Shown here one piece after another: positions 25,642-34,837 of a stretch of 64,000 nt of DNA. A program made the translations under genes and the position numbers. Location: NCBI GenBank assembly GCA_044448685.1, contig JBIOHC010000007.1, positions 40,009-104,008 on the forward strand, in the 5' to 3' direction. The notes beneath the pieces were generated by a model. That model was not told the origin of the DNA. It did not search any database and saw only the letters and a list, made by a program, of their open reading frames with translations. Numbering within the stretch: position 1 is the first letter of the stretch; each line of letters starts with the position of its first letter. The DNA is from Palsa-965 sp044448685. GTDB lineage: Bacteria > Bacteroidota > Bacteroidia > Palsa-965.

Positions 25642-26412
25642 TTATGGCATCACCAGGCTGCCTGTTGCAGGCACTGTGCTGATTGCCGTAAACACGGTAT
25701 GACCCGTTGCATAATCCTGATAGCTGGAAGCTGTTGCAAATGTTGTAGCAGCTCCGTAGAATGCACAATAAACAGAAGAACCGGTTGGGATACCCAGATC
25801 ATGTATATCGTTCGGATTGATGGAAACAGTAAAAGTTGTGGCAGCAGAACGGATATTGGCTGTATAGGAATTGGCAAAGGTAGCCGGAGCCGCTGTTACA
25901 CCGCCCGTTTTACCAAGATATAAAATGGCGCTGCGCCCTCTTGTATCAGCCGTTACATTACCTACGAAATCGATATTCCCGGTAGTGGTGTTATTGGTAA
26001 CCGTTACAGATGCAATATTAAAGTTCGGGATCTGTGCTATTTTAATATCCCTGTAAATATCTCCACCTCCCACCAATTGCAACCCCTGGACCATATTGTT
26101 TCCGTAACCGGTTTTGGACACAACGAAATTGTACGTTCCTGTGCTCAGTCCGCTGAAAGCATAATATCCGTTTGAATCTGTAATTGCTATATGGGAAGGA
26201 TTCAGGGAATCATGAATACCGGCTAAACCCGGCAGGATAACAGCACCATACTGGTCGTACTGATATATATGTCCTTTCAGATTACCGGTCATGGATGGAC
26301 CAGGTGCACCTGGTGAACCGGCAGGACCGGCAGGACCATTCTTGGTACAGCTGCTTATGAATACAATACAAAGAGAAGCGGCAAGCAATTTACTGAAGGC
26401 ATTTTTTTTCAT
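25642..26412 (-). CDS. Lipoprotein with collagen-like segment and CarbopepD-type domain
   Basis: 256 residues. The lipoprotein signal ends LCIVFISSC. Directly after it is a short Gly-x-y stretch, GPAGPAGSPGAPGPS (about residues 27-41). Residues ~45-125 read NLKGHIYQYDQYG...SNGYYAFSGLSTGTYNFVVSKTGY, a carboxypeptidase regulatory-like (CarboxypepD_reg) beta fold. The C-terminal half is beta-rich. Likely anchored in the outer membrane, with the collagen-like part perhaps trimerising. Function unknown. Confidence 0.75.
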   Translation of the reverse strand: MKKNAFSKLLAASLCIVFISSCTKNGPAGPAGSPGAPGPSMTGNLKGHIYQYDQYGAVILPGLAGIHDSLNPSHIAITDSNGYYAFSGLSTGTYNFVVSKTGYGNNMVQGLQLVGGGDIYRDIKIAQIPNFNIASVTVTNNTTTGNIDFVGNVTADTRGRSAILYLGKTGGVTAAPATFANSYTANIRSAATTFTVSINPNDIHDLGIPTGSSVYCAFYGAATTFATASSYQDYATGHTVFTAISTVPATGSLVMP

Positions 26413-26502
26413 GAGTATAGTGGGTTTAGGTGTTTAAACAATGAAATTAGGCATTTGGACTTGAAAAAAGCGGAAGGGTTTAATTATTCCGTAAGGGATA
26501 GT

Positions 26503-27342
26503 TCAGAACTGATAAAGGGTCATTTTGGTTCCGAAAATCCATACATCAGCCTGATTATCACAGGTTCCCGTTCCGAAATCTATATAACGGTGGGCTATAT
26601 TGGCAGGATTCAGATACAGATTGCCTTTTTCTATCCACGGGCAACTAAGGGAAAACTGAAGGGGAGCGGTTATATAAACTGCAAAACTGTTGTTATCAGT
26701 ACTGATACCTGTAGCAGTGCCGCTGATCTGATACACATCATCAAAAATATAAGGGGTTGATGAACCAACCATCCACTCCTTTGTAAAATTCGCATTCCAG
26801 GTAACATTCATGGTTGAGGAAGTACAGGTTCCTCCGGAGACAGTTTCTGTAAAGCAGGGATGCCCCAATGAATTCATGCCTTTGTTCCTGATGGTGAATG
26901 TTCCGTTCACAGCAACATCATTGAAATAATAATTGACAGGGGAGATGGTAATAAAGGTGAGAGAATCACGGTAATTACCGGTAAAAGTCATTATGAGCTG
27001 CCCTTTGCGCATGGCTCCGTCCGGACCCTGACAATCGGTCGGGCCATAATTAACAGTCATTGTTTTAGGATAAACAGTGCTTGGCAGTGCAGGAACCACA
27101 GTTACTGTTCCACAGCCTGTATAAATACCCGGACCGGGTACTGAATTGACATCGGCTTGCTGGCTTGCAAAAACATCCAGCTGGCGGAAAACATCATTCC
27201 AGGAAGATAATGCCAGGCTCATATCACGGGCACTTTTAAGCTCCGTATCATTGGAACGGTCACTCTTATGACAAGAGGTTATTCCTGTCATCAATGAACT
27301 GATAGCCAAAAGAATTATAGCGGAGCGGAAACTTCTGTGCAT
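26503..27342 (-). CDS. Lipoprotein of unknown function
   Basis: 279 residues with a lipoprotein signal (AIILLAISSLMTGITSC). The mature protein is beta-rich with many Thr/Asn residues: YTGCGTVTVVPALPSTVYPK, TVNYGPTDCQGPDG, MRKGQLIMTFTGNYRDS, and several Cys that could form disulfides. This resembles uncharacterised Bacteroidota lipoproteins of about 280 residues; no function can be given. It is separated from the neighbouring lipoprotein by 90 nt on the same strand. Confidence 0.7.
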   Translation of the reverse strand: MHRSFRSAIILLAISSLMTGITSCHKSDRSNDTELKSARDMSLALSSWNDVFRQLDVFASQQADVNSVPGPGIYTGCGTVTVVPALPSTVYPKTMTVNYGPTDCQGPDGAMRKGQLIMTFTGNYRDSLTFITISPVNYYFNDVAVNGTFTIRNKGMNSLGHPCFTETVSGGTCTSSTMNVTWNANFTKEWMVGSSTPYIFDDVYQISGTATGISTDNNSFAVYITAPLQFSLSCPWIEKGNLYLNPANIAHRYIDFGTGTCDNQADVWIFGTKMTLYQF

Positions 27343-27405
27343 AGATGAAGGCCGAATTGGATAAGCGAAGATAGGGATTTCCGGGTAAAATAAACAAATG
27401 TCCCT

Positions 27406-27891
27406 TCAGTCCCGTTCATATTCACATAAAGAGAAATCGTATTTGTGCTTACTGTCTTTTTCAAAATCATTATTAATGGCTTCGAACCATTCCTTCCCTA
27501 TCTCAGGGAAAAAAGTATCCCCTTCAAATTTATGATGTACACGCGTGATATAAAGCTTGGAAGCCTTATCCATTGCCTGACGGTATATCTCCGCCCCTCC
27601 TATCACAAATACTTCCTCCTGCCCTTTGGCTGATTCAAGCGCTTCTTCCAGAGAATGGACAAGGATACAGCCTTCCGCTTTGTAATTCTTATCACGGGTG
27701 ATGACAATGGATGTACGACCTGGCAAAGGCTTGCTGCCTATACTCTCCCAGGTTTTACGTCCCATAATCATATGATGCCCGTTGGTCAGTTCTTTAAAAT
27801 GCTTGAGGTCGGCAGGCAGGTGCCAGATGAGCTTATTGTCTTTTCCCAGTACATTATTATCAGAAATCGCCGCTATTATGGAAATGATCAT
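27406..27891 (-). CDS. folA: Dihydrofolate reductase
   Basis: 161 residues. ISIIAAISDNNVLGKDNKLI, WHLPADLKHF with the substrate-binding Asp27-equivalent, MGRKTWESIG (NADPH site) and FVIGGAEIYRQAM are all conserved. Regenerates tetrahydrofolate; this pairs it with thyA, which produces dihydrofolate, two genes upstream in the same run. Confidence 0.96.
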   Translation of the reverse strand: MIISIIAAISDNNVLGKDNKLIWHLPADLKHFKELTNGHHMIMGRKTWESIGSKPLPGRTSIVITRDKNYKAEGCILVHSLEEALESAKGQEEVFVIGGAEIYRQAMDKASKLYITRVHHKFEGDTFFPEIGKEWFEAINNDFEKDSKHKYDFSLCEYERD

Positions 27892-27933
27892 GCCTGTTGT
27901 GTTGGTTCTGTGTGAATTTATCTTTACTGACTT

Positions 27934-29535
27934 CTATGCATACGATATTGCAGGCTCAAATGTTTCTTCGCTGCTGTTGGCCATATCCAGCTGATAAGCA
28001 TCCGGATAAGGCGCTTCAAGCAATGCCCCGCGAAGTAAGTAGGGATAGGTTTCCGCATAGGTCTGTATCTGACCGGCACTGATCCTTCTGTAAATAAAAG
28101 AACGGTGCAAATGCTTCGGGTGACTGATTCCTGCCGCAGCCATCAGTTCCACCGCACTCTTGACTGTCTCATCATGAAAATTCTTCACCCTTACTTTTTT
28201 ATCATCCACCACAAGTCCCTTTGCAAGACTGTCATTTTGCGTGGCAACACCTGTGGGGCATTTGTTGGTATTGCATTCCAATGCCTGAATACAGCCCAGA
28301 GCCAGCATCATGGCCCTTGCACTGTTACACATATCGGCACCCAGAGAAAGATTCTTGACCAGATCAAATCCAGTAGCCACCTTACCGGAAGCAATAATCC
28401 GGATATGCCGTTTAAGAGCAAAACCGTTTAAGGTATCGGCTACAAAAGCCAGAGCATCACGCAGGGGCATTCCGACAGAGTTGGAAAATTCAAGCGGAGC
28501 AGCACCGGTACCCCCTTCTCCACCGTCAACAGTAATGAAATCAGGTAATATACCTGTCTTTATCATGGCCTTACAGATAGCAATGAACTGACTCTTCCTG
28601 CCTATACATAATTTGAATCCTACAGGCTTGCCTTCTGACAGCTCCCTCAGCTTTTTGATAAACTGAAGCATTTCAATCGGGGTGGAAAAAGCAGTATGAT
28701 AAGGAGGGGAAAGTACATCCTTGCCCATTTCTACCAGCCTTATTTTTGCAATCTCCTCCGTAACCTTTGCAGCAGGTAAAATACCTCCATGCCCTGGTTT
28801 GGCACCCTGAGAAAGCTTTACCTCTATCATTTTTACATTCGGGTGAACAGCACGTTTGGCAAATTCATCGTAATTGAATGTACCATCCTGGTTACGGCAT
28901 CCGAAATAACCTGTGCCTATCTGCCAGAATATGTCTCCTCCCGGTGCAAGGTGGTATGGACTGAGTCCGCCCTCTCCCGTATTATGTGCAAAACCACCCA
29001 GCTTTGCACCTCCGTTCAGTGCGAGGATTGCATTCTTGCTCAATGAGCCAAAGCTCATCGCAGAGATATTATAAATACTGGCGGCATAAGGCTGCTTACA
29101 GTCTGCACCACCAACAATCACACGTGGATTATGTTCCACCCTGTCGTGATGCAAAGGAGTGATGCTGTGATTAAGCCATTCATAACCGGTTTCATATACA
29201 TTAAGCTGGGTTCCGAAAGGAGTTGTATCATTCACTTTTTTGGCACGCTGATAAATCACGGTGCGGTTGAGGCGGTTAAAAGGAGTTCCGTCTGTATCGG
29301 ATTCAATAAAGTACTGGTATATTTTTGGTCTCATCCATTCAGCCCAATACCGGAAGCGGCCTATGACGGGGAAATTCCGTTTGATGGTATGTGCAGGCTG
29401 TATCATATCGATGATACCAACCAGGCACAGAGGGCCTGTGAACCAGTACGACCAGAGAATACCCGGCCATACAAAGGAAAGAGCGGCTGTGGCAAGACCG
29501 ACAGCGAGGCAAATAATCAGAAAAGTATAACGCAT
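27934..29535 (-). CDS. FMN-binding glutamate-synthase-family protein
   Basis: 533 residues. Two N-terminal hydrophobic segments (LIICLAVGLATAALSFVWPG and following) anchor it to the membrane. The rest is the GltS central FMN domain: MSFGSLSKNAILALNGGAKL, HNTGEGGLSPYH, GAKPGHGGILPAAKV, SIDGGEGGTGAAP-like VDGGEGGTGAAPLEF, and a cysteine cluster C-x5-C-x4-C (CIQALECNTNKC) for an iron-sulfur centre. No glutaminase domain. Such stand-alone proteins are annotated as glutamate synthase family, but the reaction is not settled. It sits between thyA and folA. Confidence 0.88.
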   Translation of the reverse strand: MRYTFLIICLAVGLATAALSFVWPGILWSYWFTGPLCLVGIIDMIQPAHTIKRNFPVIGRFRYWAEWMRPKIYQYFIESDTDGTPFNRLNRTVIYQRAKKVNDTTPFGTQLNVYETGYEWLNHSITPLHHDRVEHNPRVIVGGADCKQPYAASIYNISAMSFGSLSKNAILALNGGAKLGGFAHNTGEGGLSPYHLAPGGDIFWQIGTGYFGCRNQDGTFNYDEFAKRAVHPNVKMIEVKLSQGAKPGHGGILPAAKVTEEIAKIRLVEMGKDVLSPPYHTAFSTPIEMLQFIKKLRELSEGKPVGFKLCIGRKSQFIAICKAMIKTGILPDFITVDGGEGGTGAAPLEFSNSVGMPLRDALAFVADTLNGFALKRHIRIIASGKVATGFDLVKNLSLGADMCNSARAMMLALGCIQALECNTNKCPTGVATQNDSLAKGLVVDDKKVRVKNFHDETVKSAVELMAAAGISHPKHLHRSFIYRRISAGQIQTYAETYPYLLRGALLEAPYPDAYQLDMANSSEETFEPAISYA

Positions 29536-29577
29536 GGATTTGGTTTAGACTCTCTAATATAAAGAAATAAAACGGGA

Positions 29578-30372
29578 TCAGACAGCTACTTCTGCTTTTA
29601 TATGCGGATGGGGATCATATCCTTCCAGCACAAAATCTTCGAAACGGAAACCGAAGATGTCTTTTACATCCTGATTCAGCTTCATGACAGGCAGGTGACG
29701 GAATTCACGGCTCAGCTGCAACTCGGTCTGCTGTATATGGTTTGAATACAAATGTGCATCCCCAAGGGTATGTATAAATTCACCCGGTTTCAGATTACAT
29801 ACCTGTGCAATCATCAACGTAAGCAATGCATAAGAGGCAATATTGAAAGGCACTCCAAGAAAAATATCGGCACTGCGCTGATAGAGCTGGCAGCTTAGCT
29901 TCCCTTCTGCAACATAAAACTGAAAGAAAGCATGGCAGGGAGGCAGCTTCATCTTATCGATTTCGCCTACATTCCATGCGCTTACAATCATACGCCTTGA
30001 ATCGGGATTATTTTTTATTTGCTTGATCACTTCGGTAATCTGATCAATATGCCGTCCATCGGCGGCGGGCCAGGATCTCCACTGTGAGCCATAAACCGGA
30101 CCGAGGTTACCGTCTGCATCCGCCCATTCATCCCATATCTTCACTCCGTTTTCTTTCAGGTATCGGATATTGGTATCCCCCTGCAGGAACCAAAGCAGTT
30201 CATGGATAATGGATTTGGTATGTAATTTCTTGGTGGTGAGTAAGGGGAAACCCGCCTGGAGGTCAAAACGCATCTGATAACCGAAAACACTGAAAGTACC
30301 TGTGCCTGTACGGTCACTTTTTTTAGTGCCATGCTCCTTCACATGGCGCATCAGATCGTGGTATTGTTTCAC
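29578..30372 (-). CDS. thyA: Thymidylate synthase
   Basis: 264 residues. Catalytic Cys in LPPCHAFFQFYV, dUMP-binding QRSADIFLGVPFNIASYALL and the folate site are intact. Methylates dUMP to dTMP with methylene-tetrahydrofolate, releasing dihydrofolate that FolA recycles. It starts 15 nt after the BFN gene, so it is co-transcribed. Confidence 0.97.
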   Translation of the reverse strand: MKQYHDLMRHVKEHGTKKSDRTGTGTFSVFGYQMRFDLQAGFPLLTTKKLHTKSIIHELLWFLQGDTNIRYLKENGVKIWDEWADADGNLGPVYGSQWRSWPAADGRHIDQITEVIKQIKNNPDSRRMIVSAWNVGEIDKMKLPPCHAFFQFYVAEGKLSCQLYQRSADIFLGVPFNIASYALLTLMIAQVCNLKPGEFIHTLGDAHLYSNHIQQTELQLSREFRHLPVMKLNQDVKDIFGFRFEDFVLEGYDPHPHIKAEVAV

Positions 30373-30387
30373 CTCAGAGGATTTGCT

Positions 30388-30990
30388 TCAGGATTTCTTA
30401 CGCTGATTGAGTTCATCCCTGATTTTGGAAGCTCGTTCGTATTCTTCATCCGACAATGCCTGTGTAAGCATCTCATTGAGTTCTTCTGTAGAACGGGAAC
30501 CGAATTCTCCGTTATCCTTTGTATCCACTGTCACCTCTTCGGCTCCTTTGCCTGATTCGGTTGTTGCAGCCTGATCTTCCAGAATAATACCGGCCGATGA
30601 CAGGATGAATTCATAGGTATAAATAGGGCAATCGAAACGTACCGCCAGAGCTATTGCATCGGATGTACGGGCATCAATCTCCACATCCCTGCTGCCATCA
30701 TTGCAGATAAGCTTGGCAAAGAATATTCCTTCCACCAGGTTATAGATGATGACCTCATTAACGAGTATATTGAATGTTTCGGCGAAACTCTTGAAGAGGT
30801 CATGCGTAAGCGGACGACTTGGAGTCATCTTTTCCAGTTCAATGGCGATAGCCTGAGCTTCAAAGCCACCAATAATAATCGGCAGCCTTCTTTTTCCTTT
30901 GGCTTCACCCAATACGAGCGCGTATGCACCTGTCTGGGTTTGGCTATAGGAGAGCCCTACAATTTCTAATTTTAATTTTTTCACTGCCAC
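30388..30990 (-). CDS. Bifunctional nuclease family protein (DUF151) with C-terminal UVR motif
   Basis: 200 residues. The DUF151/BFN domain fills residues ~1-140: YALVLGEAKGKRRLPIIIGG, EAQAIAIELE, RPLTHDLFKSF and DARTSDAIALAVRFDCPIYT. A linker follows and then a UvrB/UvrC-like motif, LNEMLTQALSDEEYERASKI (to RDELN), at the end. This domain pair is known in Bacteroidota. DUF151 proteins have reported DNase/RNase activity in plants; activity here is inferred. Confidence 0.88.
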   Translation of the reverse strand: MAVKKLKLEIVGLSYSQTQTGAYALVLGEAKGKRRLPIIIGGFEAQAIAIELEKMTPSRPLTHDLFKSFAETFNILVNEVIIYNLVEGIFFAKLICNDGSRDVEIDARTSDAIALAVRFDCPIYTYEFILSSAGIILEDQAATTESGKGAEEVTVDTKDNGEFGSRSTEELNEMLTQALSDEEYERASKIRDELNQRKKS

Positions 30991-31022
30991 AATTAAGGGA
31001 TACTAAATTTACTAATAATTTG

Positions 31023-32000
31023 TTAATTATGGGCTGCCTTAAGCTTTTTAACAGCTTCCACCAATTGAGGAACAACCTGAAATGCATCACCTACAATTCC
31101 ATAGTCGGCCGCTTTGAAAAAAGGAGCTTCTTTATCACTGTTGATCACCACAATAACTTTTGAAGAACTGACTCCTGCCAGGTGCTGTATGGCACCTGAA
31201 ATACCAATAGCAATATACAGATTCGGACCAATGGTAATGCCTGTCTGTCCAACATGCTCATGGTGAGGCCTCCAGCCAATGTCGGCTACGGGCTTTGAAC
31301 AGGCCGTTGCAGCCCCCAGGGCTTCAGCGAGCTGTTCTATCATACCCCAGTTTTCCGGTCCTTTCATGCCTCTGCCTGCTGATACAACGAGCTCAGCCTC
31401 TGTCAGCGCTATCTTCCCGGAAGTCTTTTTCACCTCTTTGGAAACCACTTTAAACTCAGCATCTGCAATTGCCGGAGCAAAAACCTCCACTGCTGCATCG
31501 CCTGTTCCAACATTCACTTTATAGGAGTTGGGTGTGATAGCTACCAGCTTAATGGCAGTGTTCACCACAACATCCGTGAGTCCTTTGCCTGAATAACATT
31601 TCTTACGCACTGTAAAAGGATTGAGGGACGTAGGCAAGCCCACCGCTCCGCTCACCATGCCGGCTTTCAGTCTTACCGAAACCCTTGGTGCCAATGCCTT
31701 ACCGGTATAGGTAAAAGACAGTACAACATGAGTGGCTGCTGATGCTTTAGCCGCCTCTTCAATGATATGTGCATATACACCTGATTCAAGTGTATTCAAT
31801 TTATCTCCTTTGACGGACAGCACTTTGGATGCTCCGTATTTTCCCAGGCTCTTCATATCCTCATCACTCACATTACCGATGGTCATGGCCACACAGTCTG
31901 TTCCAGCCTGTTTGGCTATTTCAGCGGCATAGGAAACCGCTTCGTAAGTCGATTTCTTGAATCGTCCTTCCCAATTTTCTGCGAATACTAATACTGACAT
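31023..32000 (-). CDS. etfA: Electron transfer flavoprotein subunit alpha
   Basis: 325 residues. The C-terminal FAD domain is well conserved: VSAGRGMKGPENW, ADIGWRPHHEHVGQTGITIG-type segment, LYIAIGISGAIQHLAG and INSDKEAPFF. Forms a heterodimer with EtfB and carries electrons from acyl-CoA dehydrogenases to the quinone pool. Encoded 56 nt after etfB with a heptamer repeat in the spacer. Confidence 0.96.
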   Translation of the reverse strand: MSVLVFAENWEGRFKKSTYEAVSYAAEIAKQAGTDCVAMTIGNVSDEDMKSLGKYGASKVLSVKGDKLNTLESGVYAHIIEEAAKASAATHVVLSFTYTGKALAPRVSVRLKAGMVSGAVGLPTSLNPFTVRKKCYSGKGLTDVVVNTAIKLVAITPNSYKVNVGTGDAAVEVFAPAIADAEFKVVSKEVKKTSGKIALTEAELVVSAGRGMKGPENWGMIEQLAEALGAATACSKPVADIGWRPHHEHVGQTGITIGPNLYIAIGISGAIQHLAGVSSSKVIVVINSDKEAPFFKAADYGIVGDAFQVVPQLVEAVKKLKAAHN

Positions 32001-32005
32001 CTGAT

Positions 32006-32040
32006 TGATTTAAGAATTATGATTTTTGATTTATGATTGA
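32006..32040 (-). repeat. TAAATCN heptamer repeat, 5 units, upstream of etfA
   Basis: On the minus strand five 7-nt units (TCAATCA, TAAATCA, AAAATCA, TAATTCT, TAAATCA) end 5 nt before the etfA ATG, inside the etfB-etfA spacer. Same type as at 8731-8758 and 23566-23600. Confidence 0.8.
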
Positions 32041-32056
32041 AGGCTGTTCTCCCTCA

Positions 32057-32791
32057 TCAGATCACTTTAGCCTCGTTGTGGAGCAAGTCGACAAGCTCCT
32101 GTACATTATCAGGGCTGATCATTTTGCAGGCCTGCTTGGCCGGTGGCATTTCATAGGCCGCGGAGGCAGACAAACTTTCTATTCCAGCAGGTTCAACGAC
32201 CAGCAGCGGTTTTGTACGGGCTGTCATAATCCCCCTCATATTCGGAATACGGGGTTCGGCCATTCCTTTTTGTGCACTGGCTACAAAGGGCAAGGCCACT
32301 GAAACAATTTCCTTCCCTCCGTCAATCTCCCTTTCCAGCACAGCTTCTGTTCCTGTAATATCCAGCTTGGTAGCCACTGCAATACTTGGCAGGTTCATCA
32401 GTTCAGCAAGCATGCCTCCCACCTGGGCACCGTTATAATCGATAGACTCACGTCCTGTCAATATCACATCGTATTGATTTTTCTTTGCTACTTCGGCTAT
32501 CTGAGCAGCCACAAAGAAAGCATCAGTTGGCTCAGCATTCACGCGTATGGCATCATCCGCTCCGATAGCCAGGGCTTTGCGGATATTCGGTTCAGATGTT
32601 GCACCGCCTACATGAATAACGGTAACCGTACCTCCAAGCGCTTCTTTAATCTCCAGTGCACGGGTCAGGGCAATCTCATCATACGGGTTGATAATAAACT
32701 GAACACCAGCTGGGTTTAAACCTTTGTTATCAGCGAAAACAATTTTTGTGGTTGTATCGGGCACATTGCTGATGCAGACTAGAAACTTCAT
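32057..32791 (-). CDS. etfB: Electron transfer flavoprotein subunit beta
   Basis: 244 residues. MKFLVCISNVPDTTTKI at the start, NPYDEIALTRALEIKEALGG, VILTGRESIDYNGAQVG and EREIDGGKEIVSVALPFVAS are EtfB signatures; the last holds the AMP/partner region. First gene of a run continuing through etfA, the BFN nuclease, thyA, the glutamate-synthase-like gene and folA with spacers of 15-56 nt. Confidence 0.96.
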   Translation of the reverse strand: MKFLVCISNVPDTTTKIVFADNKGLNPAGVQFIINPYDEIALTRALEIKEALGGTVTVIHVGGATSEPNIRKALAIGADDAIRVNAEPTDAFFVAAQIAEVAKKNQYDVILTGRESIDYNGAQVGGMLAELMNLPSIAVATKLDITGTEAVLEREIDGGKEIVSVALPFVASAQKGMAEPRIPNMRGIMTARTKPLLVVEPAGIESLSASAAYEMPPAKQACKMISPDNVQELVDLLHNEAKVI

Positions 32792-32824
32792 CGTAATTGA
32801 TTATTAGTTTTTTCTAAAGAAGCG

Positions 32825-32853
32825 CAAATTTAACTAAAAATGCCGGATGCAAA
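32825..32853 (-). promoter_or_regulatory. Promoter of the etfB run
   Basis: Minus-strand TTTG (32850-32853), 17 nt, then TAAATTTG (32825-32832): both the -33 and -7 elements of the Bacteroidota consensus. Transcription would start about 30 nt before the etfB ATG. Confidence 0.55.
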
Positions 32854-32966
32854 GAGGGTTTTTATCAACCAATAGGAAACGGGGTATTGTGCTGTATTTC
32901 AGCTTCTTAAAATGAGATCAGAAAGAATGTTCAGGATCATGTCCCGGTGGCCGGGAAAGCTTATTT

Positions 32967-34634
32967 TCAATCCAGCAGCTTCCCATCCCAGGGCAAGCCT
33001 TTATTGAACCGGATTGTATCCCTTTCCCGGAAAGGCCAGAGCAACAAGGGTTCATGCAGATCCCAGAGCTGGCAAGGATCCTGATCAGAACCGGAAGCCT
33101 CCAGAATGGCATTCACAGCTCTCCGGGCTGCTTCGTTGGCTCCTTCCATGGTTGCAAGGTCGGTATTGGTGCGAACAAAATCGGAAGCCAGAAAGAAGTT
33201 TGGAATGGCAGTCTTTGCATCCGGCCTCCATTTCCAGGTATCTTTTTTGTTGACAAGAAGGGGTTCTACATTCACCTTTGTTCCCGGTCTGTCTGGTAAA
33301 GGAATCAGAATATCCGGATCCAGGAACCAGGAATGCAGATTGGCATCACTCAAAATTTCGGTTTCCCTGTTCACACTTTTCTTCAGCTGATTCCATACTT
33401 CCTTACTGATTTCATCGGCTGTACAATCCCTGGCAGCCTTGAACTTTCCATTGCTATCGCTAAAGAGCTCACCGGGTGTATCCCAATCTGAAATATCAAC
33501 GGAAAGTATTCCCTGAATAGTCCCATCTCCTCTTTTTGTAAGATCCACTGCGGGCCAGAATTGTTTTTGTGATACAGAAGTAAGCGCCCAGGGAGTGTCA
33601 ATATAAATCGTGTGCCCTGCAACGATAGCTACATCGTTAAAGAGGTAATACTGAATACCATTCATCCAGGAAACATTGGGTGCAAGCAAGGATATATTCG
33701 CCAGAGTAGGGTCCGCCTGAATCATATCTGCATTTACAAAGGTTGCTATGACTTCAACAGGCAGGGCTGAAACATAGTAATCGCCTGCCACAACACTTGA
33801 AACTCCGTTCTCCGTAATACTCACTCCGCTGATATTTCCACCGGAGCAGATGAACTGATCCAGTTTTGCATTCAGGTGATAATCGACCTGTTGAGCCCTG
33901 AGGTAATTCATCCAGGGATTGAGCCAGGCTTCATTGGTGGGTGCATTCAGCAAACGGTCGGAACTCACACCCGGCGTAAGCATATCGAAAACAAGCTGGA
34001 GCAGGATATCTCCTCCTGTGCGGGCGCTGGCTTCCCGGGCTTTAGCTGCCACCAGGGTACGGGTTAGTCCAACAGCCAGGAGATTCTGATACGCAGGCGA
34101 CCGACCATCAGCACCGATAAAATCCCACCACGATTGTTGCTCATATTCGGCAAGCCTTCTGCCTGCACAGCTGGTCATAAGCTGCCAGAGGCGGGAAGCG
34201 AAATATTTTATGTCTCCAGATTGCAAGCCTGTATCATTCCCTCCAAACACTTCTTCAAGCAGGTCTTCCACATCATTTAATGTTCTTGGAAAACGGGTTA
34301 CGAGTTCTATTGGAGGTTTGCCATAACGGGCCATCTCTCCCCTGTTGGCATCAACGAGGTTATCAAATACTCCGTTATCGTTTCCTGAAACAGGAATACG
34401 TTTCATGGTATCAGGCAGATGCTGATAAAAGCGGGGAAAGAAACGGAAGCCATGCTCCCCCGGCAAGGCTGGCGTAGTGGCTGTTCCGCTGCCAGGCACA
34501 TCCATACTTCTTGCCTTACCCCCGCAAAAAGGCTTTAGCTCATACACACTCACACGGAATCCGCGTTCAGATAATTCATGGGCGGCACTCATACCGGCGA
34601 CTCCACCACCTAAAATCACGACCTTTTTACCCAT
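32967..34634 (-). CDS. FAD-dependent amine oxidase/phytoene-desaturase-like oxidoreductase
   Basis: 555 residues from ATG 34632-34634, where MGKKVVILGGGVAGMSAAHE begins the dinucleotide-binding fold; the upstream frame includes REP-like DNA. Further motifs: KPFCGGKARS, GEHGFRFFPRFYQHLPDTM (typical of a hydroxysqualene-dehydroxylase/carotenoid-desaturase-like group), and a C-terminal FAD segment FFLASDFVRTNTDLATMEGA followed by NEAARRAVNAIL. The substrate is not evident, and no terpenoid genes are nearby. It is divergent from the pyruvate dehydrogenase-type gene. Confidence 0.82.
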   Translation of the reverse strand: MGKKVVILGGGVAGMSAAHELSERGFRVSVYELKPFCGGKARSMDVPGSGTATTPALPGEHGFRFFPRFYQHLPDTMKRIPVSGNDNGVFDNLVDANRGEMARYGKPPIELVTRFPRTLNDVEDLLEEVFGGNDTGLQSGDIKYFASRLWQLMTSCAGRRLAEYEQQSWWDFIGADGRSPAYQNLLAVGLTRTLVAAKAREASARTGGDILLQLVFDMLTPGVSSDRLLNAPTNEAWLNPWMNYLRAQQVDYHLNAKLDQFICSGGNISGVSITENGVSSVVAGDYYVSALPVEVIATFVNADMIQADPTLANISLLAPNVSWMNGIQYYLFNDVAIVAGHTIYIDTPWALTSVSQKQFWPAVDLTKRGDGTIQGILSVDISDWDTPGELFSDSNGKFKAARDCTADEISKEVWNQLKKSVNRETEILSDANLHSWFLDPDILIPLPDRPGTKVNVEPLLVNKKDTWKWRPDAKTAIPNFFLASDFVRTNTDLATMEGANEAARRAVNAILEASGSDQDPCQLWDLHEPLLLWPFRERDTIRFNKGLPWDGKLLD

Positions 34635-34649
34635 ATTCGTTTTGATTTT

Positions 34650-34787
34650 TACCGATATGCCGTCCCTACAGGACGGAAAACGTGAAAACAATTCATTGTC
34701 TACCGATATTTAGTCCCTACGGGACTGAACAGGGTTGCAACCACTTCCAGCGATATATAGTCCCGTATGGACTAGATATCGGTAAAA
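34650..34787. repeat. REP-like palindromic cluster, three hairpins
   Basis: Three variants of a unit ACCGATAT...AGTCC-n5-GGACT lie between divergent genes: 34650-34677 (CCGTCCCTACAGGACGG core), 34701-34727 (TACCGATATTTAGTCCCTAC then GGGACTG), and 34750-34784, where CGATATATAGTCC pairs with GGACTAGATATCG with one mismatch. The third is in the form of a complete two-ended hairpin. No transposase is nearby. Confidence 0.8.
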
Positions 34788-34809
34788 GTAGAAAAATCAG
34801 GAAATTACT

Positions 34810-34817
34810 TACTTTTG
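34810..34817 (+). promoter_or_regulatory. -7-like promoter box for the E1-beta gene
   Basis: TACTTTTG, full TAnnTTTG match, 20 nt before the ATG at 34838 and just downstream of the REP-like cluster. No -33 element seen. Confidence 0.4.
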
Positions 34818-34837
34818 TGTCTATAAACAATACAGGC

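Noticed and set aside
34682..34837. N-terminal extension of the E1-beta frame
   Set aside because: It runs through the REP-like cluster and over the promoter box; the ATG at 34838 gives the family N-terminus.
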